NCBI RefSeq assembly: GCF_000981805.1
Contig: NZ_CP011133.1
Location: forward strand, 226,994 to 290,993
DNA length: 64,000 bases
Direction of reading: 5' to 3'
Source: Citrobacter amalonaticus Y19
GTDB lineage: Bacteria > Pseudomonadota > Gammaproteobacteria > Enterobacterales > Enterobacteriaceae
The notes under the pieces are model-generated. The model worked only from the letters and a program-made list of their open reading frames with translations. It was not told where the DNA came from and ran no database searches. Below, piece after piece: positions 34,879-42,103 of the stretch. The translations under genes and the position numbers were made by a program. How positions within the stretch are numbered: the first letter of the stretch is position 1; each line of letters opens with the position of its first letter.

Positions 34879-34978
34879 TGACAATGGTAATGACTTATTT
34901 GACATTGGTAATGATTAAAATGACATTGGTAGTGACTATTTCGACGTTAGTAGTGAGTATTTGTGACAATGGTAGAGA
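34879..34978 (+). repeat. RepHIB iteron array 1 (five copies, 21-bp period)
   Basis: TGACAWTGGTARTGA-type sites start at 34879, 34900, 34921, 34942 and 34964, so four intervals of 21, 21, 21 and 22 bp. The last two copies are degenerate (CGACGTTAGTAGTGA, TGACAATGGTAGAGA). Confidence 0.9.
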
Positions 34979-35090
34979 GTTTTTTAGTGAGGTTTGAAGG
35001 TATAACATTCAAAGAGTTTTGCTATTATTTTTATTATATTTCATATAGATACCATCATCATCTGTATGATGAGCAAAAATTATTAAAATA

Positions 35091-35099
35091 TTATCCACT
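35091..35099 (+). other. DnaA-box-like site between the modules
   Basis: TTATCCACT, one mismatch to the consensus, in AT-rich DNA. Confidence 0.5.
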
Positions 35100-35185
35100 G
35101 TTTTCCATACGCAATTTTCCTTTCATGCTCGTACAGATTTTCAACAATTCCTCTATTCGAAGTTGATTCACCTCGAACAGAGAAT

Positions 35186-35203
35186 TTATCCCCATTTTCC
35201 ACA
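35186..35203 (+). other. Two adjacent DnaA-box-like sites, module 2
   Basis: TTATCCCCA (35186-35194) directly followed by TTTTCCACA (35195-35203), at the start of the second origin module. Confidence 0.55.
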
Positions 35204-35301
35204 AGGTAGTTCCAATAATTAGTACCTTACAAGTTCCAATAGATCACAAGAGATCCCCGCAGCTCGGAAGCCAGACGGCACAAGGCCTGGAAGGCGATCA
35301 C

Positions 35302-35400
35302 TGACAACGGTAGTGACTATTTTGACATTGGTAGTGAGTTTTTTAACGGTGGTAGTGAGTTTTTTGACAACGGGAGTGATTGCAACGACAATGGTAGTGA
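35302..35400 (+). repeat. RepHIB iteron array 2 (five copies, exact 21-bp period)
   Basis: Sites start at 35302, 35323, 35344, 35365 and 35386 (TGACAACGGTAGTGA and variants), all exactly 21 bp apart and therefore on one face of the helix. Confidence 0.92.
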
Positions 35401-35620
35401 GTTTTTTAAGGATCTTTTTCACAAGACCAGATCCTTTGTTGATAAACTACGTATGTGCTTGTATTCATGTAGATTACCGAGTTGTTTTTTCGGATCTGGC
35501 GTTTTATTAGCCGGGAGTTATGCACAATCTGAGATCATCGCGAGGATCCCTTAAGTGACACCGAGGGCTTTGAGCGATAGTATTCAATAATCTGTTGATT
35601 CATACAGTTGATAAACCACT

Positions 35621-36730
35621 ATGACTAACGAGAAAGATTCTGAGCAGCAAGGCCAGTTTACCAGGGCTTTCTCTGTAACAGAGAGAGAGACAGGTAAAGA
35701 AATAATTTTGCGTCCTAATAGCAGTCGGACGGTTCAGTCTATCGCGCTCATGCGCCTTGGGTTGTTTGTGCCATCACCAAAAAGCGTTGGCCGTCAGAGT
35801 CGCGAATACAAAACAGTAGGCTTTGATGCCACGAAAGAACTACAAACACTGTCTTTGATGGAGAGCGAGGGTTTCACCAATATCTCGATTGTGGGTGAGC
35901 GTCTCGATATGTCTGTAGACTTCAAAACATGGATGGGGATCATCAGAACGCTTGCTAACCATCCGATTGACAACGATAAAATCAGCCTCAAATTTACTGA
36001 TTTTCTGAAGCTATGTACCCCTGAAAATTATCGTTCCTCAACAGCATCCCGTAAGCGTATCGATGCGTCGTTACGCAGGCTGGCATCCGTAACGCTGTCC
36101 TTCACCAGCTCTCACTCGTCAAAGGTGTATACGACGCACCTGGTGCAGTCTGCGTTGCTTGACCCGGACTCTGATCAGGTAGTCCTACAGATAGACCCTA
36201 AGATTTTCGAGCTGTATCAGTACGACCACAAGGTTTTGATGCAGCTGAAGGCCATCAAGGAACTGGCGAAAAAAGAGAGCGCACAGGCGCTTTACACGTT
36301 CATTGAGTCACTTCCTCCGAATCCAATCCCGATCTCTTTAACGAGACTTAAGAACCGTTTGAACCTTAAGACCCGTGCCAACAGCCAGAATGCCACAGTG
36401 CGTAAGGCATTGGAGGAGCTGGCATCCATTGGTTACCTTCAGTACACCGAAGTTAAAAAAGATGGGAAGGTTTATTTCCAGATCCACAAACGCGATCCTG
36501 ATTTGAATCTGAACAACATCCAACCACCACCTGATGGTAATGACGATGGTGATGAGGAGAACAATGGCACGTCGGGTAAAAATAATGGTGAGCCATTGGA
36601 AGGTGAATTGTGTCCACCAGCTGAGGCAATTGATGGCGATGAAACGTTAACCATTCATGACTTAACCGCTGAAGAACTTCACTATATTCGCAGCCTAAGA
36701 AGCCAGAAAAAGAACAATCCCGCCAGCTAA
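35621..36730 (+). CDS. RepHIB-like iteron-binding replication initiator
   Basis: 369 residues resembling the RepHI1B group. The N-terminal winged helix contains QSIALMRLGLFVPSPKSVGRQSREY. The second winged helix has SAQALYTFIESLPPNPIPISLTRLKNRLNL and KALEELASIGYLQYTEV. The last ~65 residues form an acidic Asn/Asp/Glu-rich tail, longer than needed for DNA binding. No clear Shine-Dalgarno sequence lies before ATG 35621, consistent with low expression. Ten direct iterons precede it and a very large inverted array follows it. Confidence 0.9.
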   Translation: MTNEKDSEQQGQFTRAFSVTERETGKEIILRPNSSRTVQSIALMRLGLFVPSPKSVGRQSREYKTVGFDATKELQTLSLMESEGFTNISIVGERLDMSVDFKTWMGIIRTLANHPIDNDKISLKFTDFLKLCTPENYRSSTASRKRIDASLRRLASVTLSFTSSHSSKVYTTHLVQSALLDPDSDQVVLQIDPKIFELYQYDHKVLMQLKAIKELAKKESAQALYTFIESLPPNPIPISLTRLKNRLNLKTRANSQNATVRKALEELASIGYLQYTEVKKDGKVYFQIHKRDPDLNLNNIQPPPDGNDDGDEENNGTSGKNNGEPLEGELCPPAEAIDGDETLTIHDLTAEELHYIRSLRSQKKNNPAS

Positions 36731-38143
36731 CGTTCCCTCCGGGCTGTCCGATGACAGCCTGGAATTCTCCCTCCCTGCACATTGGCTGAGAACTCTGTTC
36801 CGCTCAATGACAACGGTAATGAGTGACGCGGTCACTACTGTTGTCATTGCTGGGTCACTACTCATGACAACGGTAGTGAGATCAGGCAACTCACTGCTAT
36901 TGTCATCATGGGCATCTCTCCAGACCTGCTTCCCAGGGATGGGCTCAGACCACTCACTACCATTGTCGGTATCCTCAGAGTGGATGCATCGCTGATTCCA
37001 ATGACACCATGACAACGGTAATGAGTGCTTTAACTCACTACCATTGTCATTTACTCCCGGTGCATATTAATGACAACGGTAGTGACCAGGAATACTCACT
37101 ACCGTTGTCATTAATGCTTCAGGCCGGGTTCTTACGGCTCCATCAGCACAATGACAACAGGAATGAGTTCTGGAAGTCACTACCGTTGTCATATGAAATC
37201 CAGGTTGAGCAGGTCTGTCTGGTGGCTATGGTGAGGATTCACTCGCTCGGGCTTTCTGCTCGAACTTATCGGGTTGGGCTGAATGACCGTGGTAGTGACC
37301 GCGTCACTCCCTGCCGTTGTCGCTGTATAAGTACATGGCCTGCCGTTGTCGCTGTATAAGTACATGGCCTGCCGGTGACAATAGAAATGAGTCCTGCTGC
37401 TGTCGTAGTGAACCTGATTGGTCAATGACAATGGATGTGATTTTTTCAAGTCTCAACCATTGTCATCGTTTCCGGGGAGGCGTGGGAGGTGTTGCAGCGA
37501 TGACTATTCGAGTGAGTGTGTTCACAACCATTGTCGAAGTAAAACATACCGGTTTCCGCCGTTCCGACCGCAGCGACAACGATAGTGATCGAGATCACTC
37601 ATTACCGTTGTCACCAGGCGGATAGCGGAGTACCCGAATCACTACTGCTGTCATCCATCATTCTCCTACCCATGCAATCCTTGACGATAGTAGTGAGCAA
37701 CGTCGTTTACTGGCGGTGTATAGGGATTGCATGATGCGTGATGACAATGGTAATGACTCACTACCATTGTCATTGGTTCTGAACTTGATTGCCGGTAACC
37801 AGACAAGGGTTAACCATTAAGTCACTACTGTTGTCATTCCAGAAAGGTACTTTCTCTTAAATGTCATTACCGTTGTCGACCATGTCTCCTCATACCGGTT
37901 CGTTAATTATGTGAGGATGATCACTACCATTGTCATTGGTTACACCCCCGGCAGAGTCATTAATCGAGTGACAATGGATGTGAGCTCAATGGACATGACG
38001 CATATTAGTGCCGATGACAGTAGTTGTGAGCAGTACTGACTGGTGACAATGACAATGAGACATGCAGAGCAGCCATCACGAGAATATGGTTTGCTACGAC
38101 AACGGTAATGATTAGGCCTCACTGCCGTTGTCAGACGCGATGC
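36731..38143. repeat. Large array of about 25-30 direct and inverted iterons
   Basis: Non-coding 1.4 kb. TGACAACGGTAATGA-type sites on the plus strand and TCACTACCATTGTCA-type sites on the minus strand alternate from 36808 to 38133. Many lie as facing pairs (36808/36832, 36865/36891, 37010/37035, 37071/37096, 37152/37177, 37742/37758, 38097/38119). Pair spacing is about 16-26 bp and larger gaps are irregular. Candidate copy-control or incompatibility locus by initiator titration and handcuffing. Short frames open here are products of the repeats. Confidence 0.85.
37311..37368 (+). repeat. Exact tandem duplication of 29 bp inside the iteron array
   Basis: The 29-bp unit starting CTGCCGTTGTCGCTGTATAA (37311-37339) is repeated without change at 37340-37368. 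A recent slippage product that duplicates one degenerate iteron. Confidence 0.9.
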
Positions 38144-38863
38144 TTACTTCAGCCAGGTATGTGCATCCCAACGGGATTTAAGCCAGGCCGGGTTTACAGG
38201 CTTTCTTGTCGATAAAATTGGCCGGGCTTCATACGCGATGAGATCGTCATCCTTAGCCAGGATACTGGGGTGGAAATGGATTGTCAGGGTGCTGGGATTA
38301 ATCACACACAGGCCGTTGTCGTATAACCGATGTATGTCTGCCCGAAGCCACAAGCCATTACTCCAGTGGTCAGAGCCCGCTTTATGATGCTCAATCAGAT
38401 GTGCTGCTTCTCCCCTGCATTTTGTCTTTACACCGGTGACGACACACCGCTCCATGCAGTTGAAGTATACCCTGTCGCTGAATTTCTTCTGATCAGGACG
38501 GGACATCGTACCGTACCGGCGATATCCAGAGCGTTTTGGTGAGACGTTCTCATCCAGGTCATCGTCAAATGGATCCTGACTCTCAGGCCAGAAGGTCTTC
38601 AGACGAACTTCCCAGCGAATGCCGTCACGTGCAAATTGCTGCCCTACGCGTGGGTCATCATCGGGCCAGATAGCTATTCCCTTAGCTTTAACAGCCAGCC
38701 GGAACTGGCGGGCATCAGCAGGGGTTCCCGTGCGGGTTAGTGACATAAATTCATGGACACTTCGGTACTCCACTAGCTCTCCTGATGAGCCAGCTGGCCT
38801 GGCGAGAACCTTGTCCTTAATATCGCGGGCGAGTTTATCGGTTTGATTTTTATCTGAAGTCAT
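38144..38863 (-). CDS. HNH endonuclease (239 aa)
   Basis: The C-terminal HNH_2-type domain has RCVVTGVKTKCRGEAAHLIEHH and GSDHWSNGLWLRADIHRLYDNG, closely parallel to the domain in the 543-residue protein at 26581-28212. The N-terminal half differs (VHEFMSLTRTGTPADARQFRLAVKAKG). The stop is 10 bp past the last iteron. The Shine-Dalgarno before ATG 38863 is weak. Confidence 0.85.
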   Translation of the reverse strand: MTSDKNQTDKLARDIKDKVLARPAGSSGELVEYRSVHEFMSLTRTGTPADARQFRLAVKAKGIAIWPDDDPRVGQQFARDGIRWEVRLKTFWPESQDPFDDDLDENVSPKRSGYRRYGTMSRPDQKKFSDRVYFNCMERCVVTGVKTKCRGEAAHLIEHHKAGSDHWSNGLWLRADIHRLYDNGLCVINPSTLTIHFHPSILAKDDDLIAYEARPILSTRKPVNPAWLKSRWDAHTWLK

Positions 38864-38933
38864 ATGAGTTAAGCCACGCCGGAAGAGGGATACATGAATG
38901 ATGGGCTGTTTTCCGAGGATAAGCCATAGATAC

Positions 38934-38973
38934 TCACTACCATTGTCATTCTGGATGATGACAACAGTAGTGA
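38934..38973. repeat. Outlying inverted pair of RepHIB iterons
   Basis: TCACTACCATTGTCA (38934-38948) facing TGACAACAGTAGTGA (38959-38973), just upstream of the HNH gene and 800 bp beyond the main array. A partial TGACAATG follows at about 38993. Confidence 0.85.
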
Positions 38974-39016
38974 GTCAGGTTGATACGGATGGTGACAATG
39001 CCGGAGTGCAGGTTAC

Positions 39017-39439
39017 TTATCGAATAGTCTGAACTGACTTGTAATGCGCTTGTGCAGGATGGCCATATGTCGTATTTGAGCGAGGTACTTCGATGTGACC
39101 CGGCATCCAGCCGGTCGTTTTTGCGACCCAGAAACAGCGTTCCTCACCGTCATCGGTAGTGACTCTAACACGGCAACCTTCAAGCCCAATTAGTTGGGGG
39201 GAAAGATTACCGGGGCAGCATTTCCGGGAAGCGTTAGCATATACCTGGCCGCGCCGCATAAGTTCTGCGCATTGTTCAAAATGCTCTTCTGTACCCAGTT
39301 CAGCTACGGGTGCTTCAATGCCCATCCAGTCGGCTACGGCGGTTGCCTTTGTATGCAGGACGTCAAATCCGTAGCTTGATAGAATAGAACCACATTTAAG
39401 AATATAGAGCTGCTGCTCTTTGTTAATGTTTTCGAGTTT
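39017..39439 (-). CDS. Hypothetical protein (140 aa)
   Basis: Starts at ATG 39439 behind CAGGAG (MKLENINKEQQLYILKCGSIL...). A TATAAT -10 lies about 20 bp upstream, so the start is near the 5' end. Soluble, with Cys residues scattered; family not recognised. Confidence 0.65.
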   Translation of the reverse strand, partial: KLENINKEQQLYILKCGSILSSYGFDVLHTKATAVADWMGIEAPVAELGTEEHFEQCAELMRRGQVYANASRKCCPGNLSPQLIGLEGCRVRVTTDDGEERCFWVAKTTGWMPGHIEVPRSNTTYGHPAQAHYKSVQTIR

Positions 39440-39553
39440 CATAGCCGCTCCTGTAAGATTATAGTTGCCTGTTATTTTAAACATGGCTTTTCAGTAAATA
39501 AATAACTGCATCTGTATATCGCGTTGGACGAGATAATAAATATCGAGTTTCTA

Positions 39554-39856
39554 TTAACCTTGAGTGCCGAAGAACCCACAATCCATCAGATGCTCACCTA
39601 CGGTATTGTCAAATAACATATCGTCTACTGAAACTTCATAGTTGTTTTCGGATGAATAATATTCTTCGATATCATCGTCGCCTTCTAAATCGTCACCGTC
39701 AATAACCACAACCTCAGCTTCAACGAATAGATCATCAAGGTCAGAAATAACCTCAACATCTTCACTCTGTTCGTCTGTAATGACAATGATAACCATATCA
39801 TCTTCAAACTCGGAAGCTGATACTTCATCATTTCTTACTGCAATTAAATTTGACAT
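39554..39856 (-). CDS. Very acidic small protein, possible DNA mimic
   Basis: 100 residues with 32 Asp/Glu against one Arg, one His and no Lys. Perfect GGAGG site before the ATG. Alternating strand-like hydrophobic and acidic segments (MVIIVITDEQSEDVEVISDL) recall DNA-mimic proteins of anti-restriction or nucleoid-inhibitor type. No sequence family recognised. Driven by a TTCGTC-type promoter. Confidence 0.75.
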   Translation of the reverse strand: MSNLIAVRNDEVSASEFEDDMVIIVITDEQSEDVEVISDLDDLFVEAEVVVIDGDDLEGDDDIEEYYSSENNYEVSVDDMLFDNTVGEHLMDCGFFGTQG

Positions 39857-39891
39857 ATTAGCCTCCAGATGAATGTGATTGCCTATATGTC

Positions 39892-39920
39892 TATATTACC
39901 ACTATCATGCTTGTGACGAA
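39892..39920 (-). promoter_or_regulatory. TTCGTC promoter of the acidic protein gene
   Basis: Minus-strand TTCGTC (39915-39920). AATATA sits at 17 bp spacing (39892-39897), or TAATAT at 16 bp. Confidence 0.6.
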
Positions 39921-39950
39921 GTGCTTTGGCTTCTTTTTAACCGTTTAAAA

Positions 39951-39986
39951 TAAAAAAAAGCCACCTCGGTTATTTCCTTAGTGGCT
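39951..39986 (-). terminator. Terminator of the 181-aa protein gene
   Basis: On the minus strand AGCCAC...GTGGCT stem followed by eight T. It also separates it from the acidic-protein promoter. Confidence 0.75.
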
Positions 39987-39994
39987 ATCTAGCA

Positions 39995-40540
39995 TTATCC
40001 TTCGGCTAGTTCCAGCGCTTCCTTCTGAGAAGTGGCTTCTCCGAACCAGACCAGGTCATAATGTGTGAAGTCCGAAGATAACATGCTCCTGACCCGTTGT
40101 TCTTCCGTTGCCACTGCGCGACTATAGACTGCTACACAGCGCTCTCTCTGCCCACCCCGCAATGATGTTGGGCTGTTGAATACCGCAAAACACATCGTTT
40201 CCGGCTTAACGTTAACCTCGCCCATTTTTTCAATGACGTAATCATAGGCAATTTTTTCAATGTCATAAAATGAACCGTCAGATGACACCATTGAATGTTT
40301 CAGAACTGTACCACCCAGAGCTCGCTTAATCTGGTGCTCCCTTTGCTGCTCGTTGTTCCAGCGGAAGGTTTGACGGCTGCTGGGTTGTTCTATTTTTTGT
40401 TCCGCTTTTGCACGAGGGCTATAACCTTCAGCAATCAGTGAATCCATAAATTCACGCATTGATAAAATCTTACCATTACGACGAATCTGTTTGGCTAGGA
40501 AGTTTTCAATACGTTTTTCGTTGGCTTTTTGAAGTGTCAT
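39995..40540 (-). CDS. Hypothetical protein (181 aa)
   Basis: From ATG 40540 the protein reads MTLQKANEKRIENFLAKQIRR... with a basic helical N-terminus, a Gln/Glu/Arg-rich linker, and an alpha/beta C-terminal half (ETMCFAVFNSPTSLRGGQRERCVAVYSRA). The frame upstream of 40540 covers the promoter, so this start is preferred. Function unknown. Confidence 0.65.
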   Translation of the reverse strand: MTLQKANEKRIENFLAKQIRRNGKILSMREFMDSLIAEGYSPRAKAEQKIEQPSSRQTFRWNNEQQREHQIKRALGGTVLKHSMVSSDGSFYDIEKIAYDYVIEKMGEVNVKPETMCFAVFNSPTSLRGGQRERCVAVYSRAVATEEQRVRSMLSSDFTHYDLVWFGEATSQKEALELAEG

Positions 40541-40574
40541 TTTTTCTGACCTATGGTTCGTTGTCGTTATATTT

Positions 40575-40603
40575 AGTAAACCATAGGTCAATCATCTAAC
40601 GAA
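40575..40603 (-). promoter_or_regulatory. TTCGTT-17-TTTACT promoter (variant of backbone family)
   Basis: Minus-strand TTCGTT (40598-40603), 17-bp spacer, TTTACT (40575-40580), 35 bp before ATG 40540. Confidence 0.6.
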
Positions 40604-40613
40604 GCGTACTTCT

Positions 40614-41138
40614 TTATTTAACTCGATTTTCAATTATTTCGGTCATTAAAAATCGTAAGTGATGATTATCTCCATCTGGATTTAGCTTGTTTTTGTGATA
40701 ATCCATAGCAGCAACTCGTTGAGAATTTTTGAAATGGAAATTATCCATCGCATTTACCGTTTTCTCGTAGTAACCTTCAGCGGCATGATCAATTAAACTT
40801 CGATAATAGGCAGTGATAACATCCCATTGACGATTTTCCGATGCTTTACTAAGCGCTTCGTCGTCACTTATTGCCGCTATGATATAACCATATATATAGC
40901 CCAGAGATATGTCGTGATTGATGGCTTTTTTGAACAATTCGGGTGAGTAAGCCATAAGTATAATGCTAAGTGATCTATGTATAAATACCCTGCTGTCATG
41001 GACTATTTTTTTGTCATGCTCGATAGCCGATGGGGAGTTATCGTCCTCAAGTGTAACAGGCTTAGATATAGAAACTGGCGGCTCCGCCCTCTCATGTTTT
41101 GCTGCACCAGCGAAAAACCTGCTTAAACGTTCAAACAT
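40614..41138 (-). CDS. Hypothetical protein (174 aa)
   Basis: Start ATG 41138 behind GGGGGAC (MFERLSRFFAGAAKHERAEP...). A TATACT -10 lies within 40 bp, so the longer frame to 41240 is not used. Largely helical, no membrane segment. Family not recognised. Confidence 0.65.
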   Translation of the reverse strand: MFERLSRFFAGAAKHERAEPPVSISKPVTLEDDNSPSAIEHDKKIVHDSRVFIHRSLSIILMAYSPELFKKAINHDISLGYIYGYIIAAISDDEALSKASENRQWDVITAYYRSLIDHAAEGYYEKTVNAMDNFHFKNSQRVAAMDYHKNKLNPDGDNHHLRFLMTEIIENRVK

Positions 41139-41254
41139 AATGTGTCCCCCGCATTTTTGACACAGTATAGCCCGGCGCACTGGCCCGTGTGCGGGAACGG
41201 ACGATGCCCGTCGATATCCCATTGTGACTTCACTCGCCATACCGTACTATCAGG

Positions 41255-41268
41255 TGAATTATAGTTCA
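41255..41268. promoter_or_regulatory. TGAATTATAGTTCA imperfect palindrome
   Basis: 14-bp dyad just before the 63-residue HTH-like gene. One mismatch from the perfect site at 41504-41517. Confidence 0.6.
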
Positions 41269-41281
41269 CGTGGACAATGCT

Positions 41282-41473
41282 ATGTACAAACCCACCAGCG
41301 ATGAATTTAAAGCAGAAATAAAACGCAAAGGCTGGACACGGCTGGCTCTGGCGCAGCGCTGGGGCAAGTCCGAAAGGTGGATAAGTAATATTTCAGGTAA
41401 TGAGGAACGCGAGCAGCATTGGAACGATGCACTTGCAGGACTACCAGTATTAAAAAAGCTCAAAAATAAGTGA
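41282..41473 (+). CDS. Small HTH-like protein (63 aa)
   Basis: MYKPTSDEFKAEIKRKGWTRLALAQRWGKSERWISNI... has the spacing of a Cro-type helix-turn-helix (LALAQRWGKSERWISNIS). It is flanked by two nearly identical palindromes, so it probably encodes a regulator of itself and of the next gene. An in-frame GTG at 41270 could also start it. Confidence 0.65.
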   Translation: MYKPTSDEFKAEIKRKGWTRLALAQRWGKSERWISNISGNEEREQHWNDALAGLPVLKKLKNK

Positions 41474-41503
41474 AGTATACTTCCCTTTTTAATTGATTAT
41501 ATG

Positions 41504-41517
41504 TGAACTATAGTTCA
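41504..41517. promoter_or_regulatory. TGAACTATAGTTCA perfect palindrome
   Basis: 14-bp perfect dyad about 48 bp upstream of the 107-residue gene; a second dyad GAAGTATACTTC lies at 41472-41483. Confidence 0.7.
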
Positions 41518-41564
41518 TGCTTTCTCGTGTATTCGACTTCACTTCCCATCGAGGAGCAGCAGGC

Positions 41565-41888
41565 ATGAACGTAGATCAGCGGCAACGTATTGAGCAGGAA
41601 ATTGTCCGGGCAGCAGCAACCGGGTTGATTGAAGCAGGATATAGCATCTCGGTTTTCGACTCAGAAGAGATTGTGCTGAAGCGCTCTACGGACGTAGAAC
41701 GTATTGTTGAAGCAATGTTCTCTACTGATGAAGACTACCTCTATGCTTACCGTCCTGAAGAAACTGAACGTGCAGGCTACGTTCATTTTGTTTACGGCAA
41801 TGAGGGATGGGATGTTATCAGCGACAACAGCCTGTCGCTTGAACCGGCGCTTGAAGCCGCTACTGCTCTGTCTGAGTCTTATGCCTGA
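41565..41888 (+). CDS. Hypothetical protein (107 aa)
   Basis: ATG 41565 follows GAGGAG (MNVDQRQRIEQEIVRAAATG...). Acidic soluble protein followed by a strong terminator. Likely controlled through the palindrome at 41504. Confidence 0.65.
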   Translation: MNVDQRQRIEQEIVRAAATGLIEAGYSISVFDSEEIVLKRSTDVERIVEAMFSTDEDYLYAYRPEETERAGYVHFVYGNEGWDVISDNSLSLEPALEAATALSESYA

Positions 41889-41893
41889 TCCTC

Positions 41894-41926
41894 AACGGCC
41901 CACTTACTATTCGCAAGTGGGCCGTT
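41894..41926 (+). terminator. Rho-independent terminator
   Basis: AACGGCCCACTT / AAGTGGGCCGTT stem with T-rich end. Confidence 0.85.
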
Positions 41927-42047
41927 TCTTATTCATACCCCATATGAATAGCAATATTATCACCACCTCGTGCCTATCCCGTTCTTCGCCCCGGCACTAC
42001 GCTGTTCCGTTTTGTATGTGATGCCACAGCTGTAACGCGAAGAAGTA

Positions 42048-42081
42048 AAAAGCCCGCTTGCAACGGCTAAAGCGGGCTTTT
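42048..42081. terminator. Bidirectional terminator
   Basis: AAAAGCCCGCTT / AAGCGGGCTTTT stem between the converging 107-residue gene and the 1125-residue gene. Confidence 0.88.
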
Positions 42082-42103
42082 GTCTTGTTCATACTGCATA
42101 TGA

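Larger units (their letters stand above)
34697..35620. other. Duplicated origin region of the RepHIB-like replicon
   Basis: No gene in 920 bp. Two similar modules start at TTTTCCACA (34772 and 35195). Each then carries AGTTCCAATAA, an AGAGATCCC stretch, a CTGGA(A/G)GGC stretch and an array of five iterons. Between them is AT-rich DNA with TTATCCACT (35091-35099). The iteron arrays are listed separately. Confidence 0.75.

Noticed and set aside
36807..37625. Several short frames within the iteron array (for example 37009-37359)
   Set aside because: They translate the repeats (many TTV, LPLS, SLPLS units), which is what iterons produce in any frame; no start signals.
39773..39790. TAATGACAATGATAACC inside the acidic-protein gene as a further iteron
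   Set aside because: Only half of the 15-bp iteron matches, and it is explained by the coding sequence.
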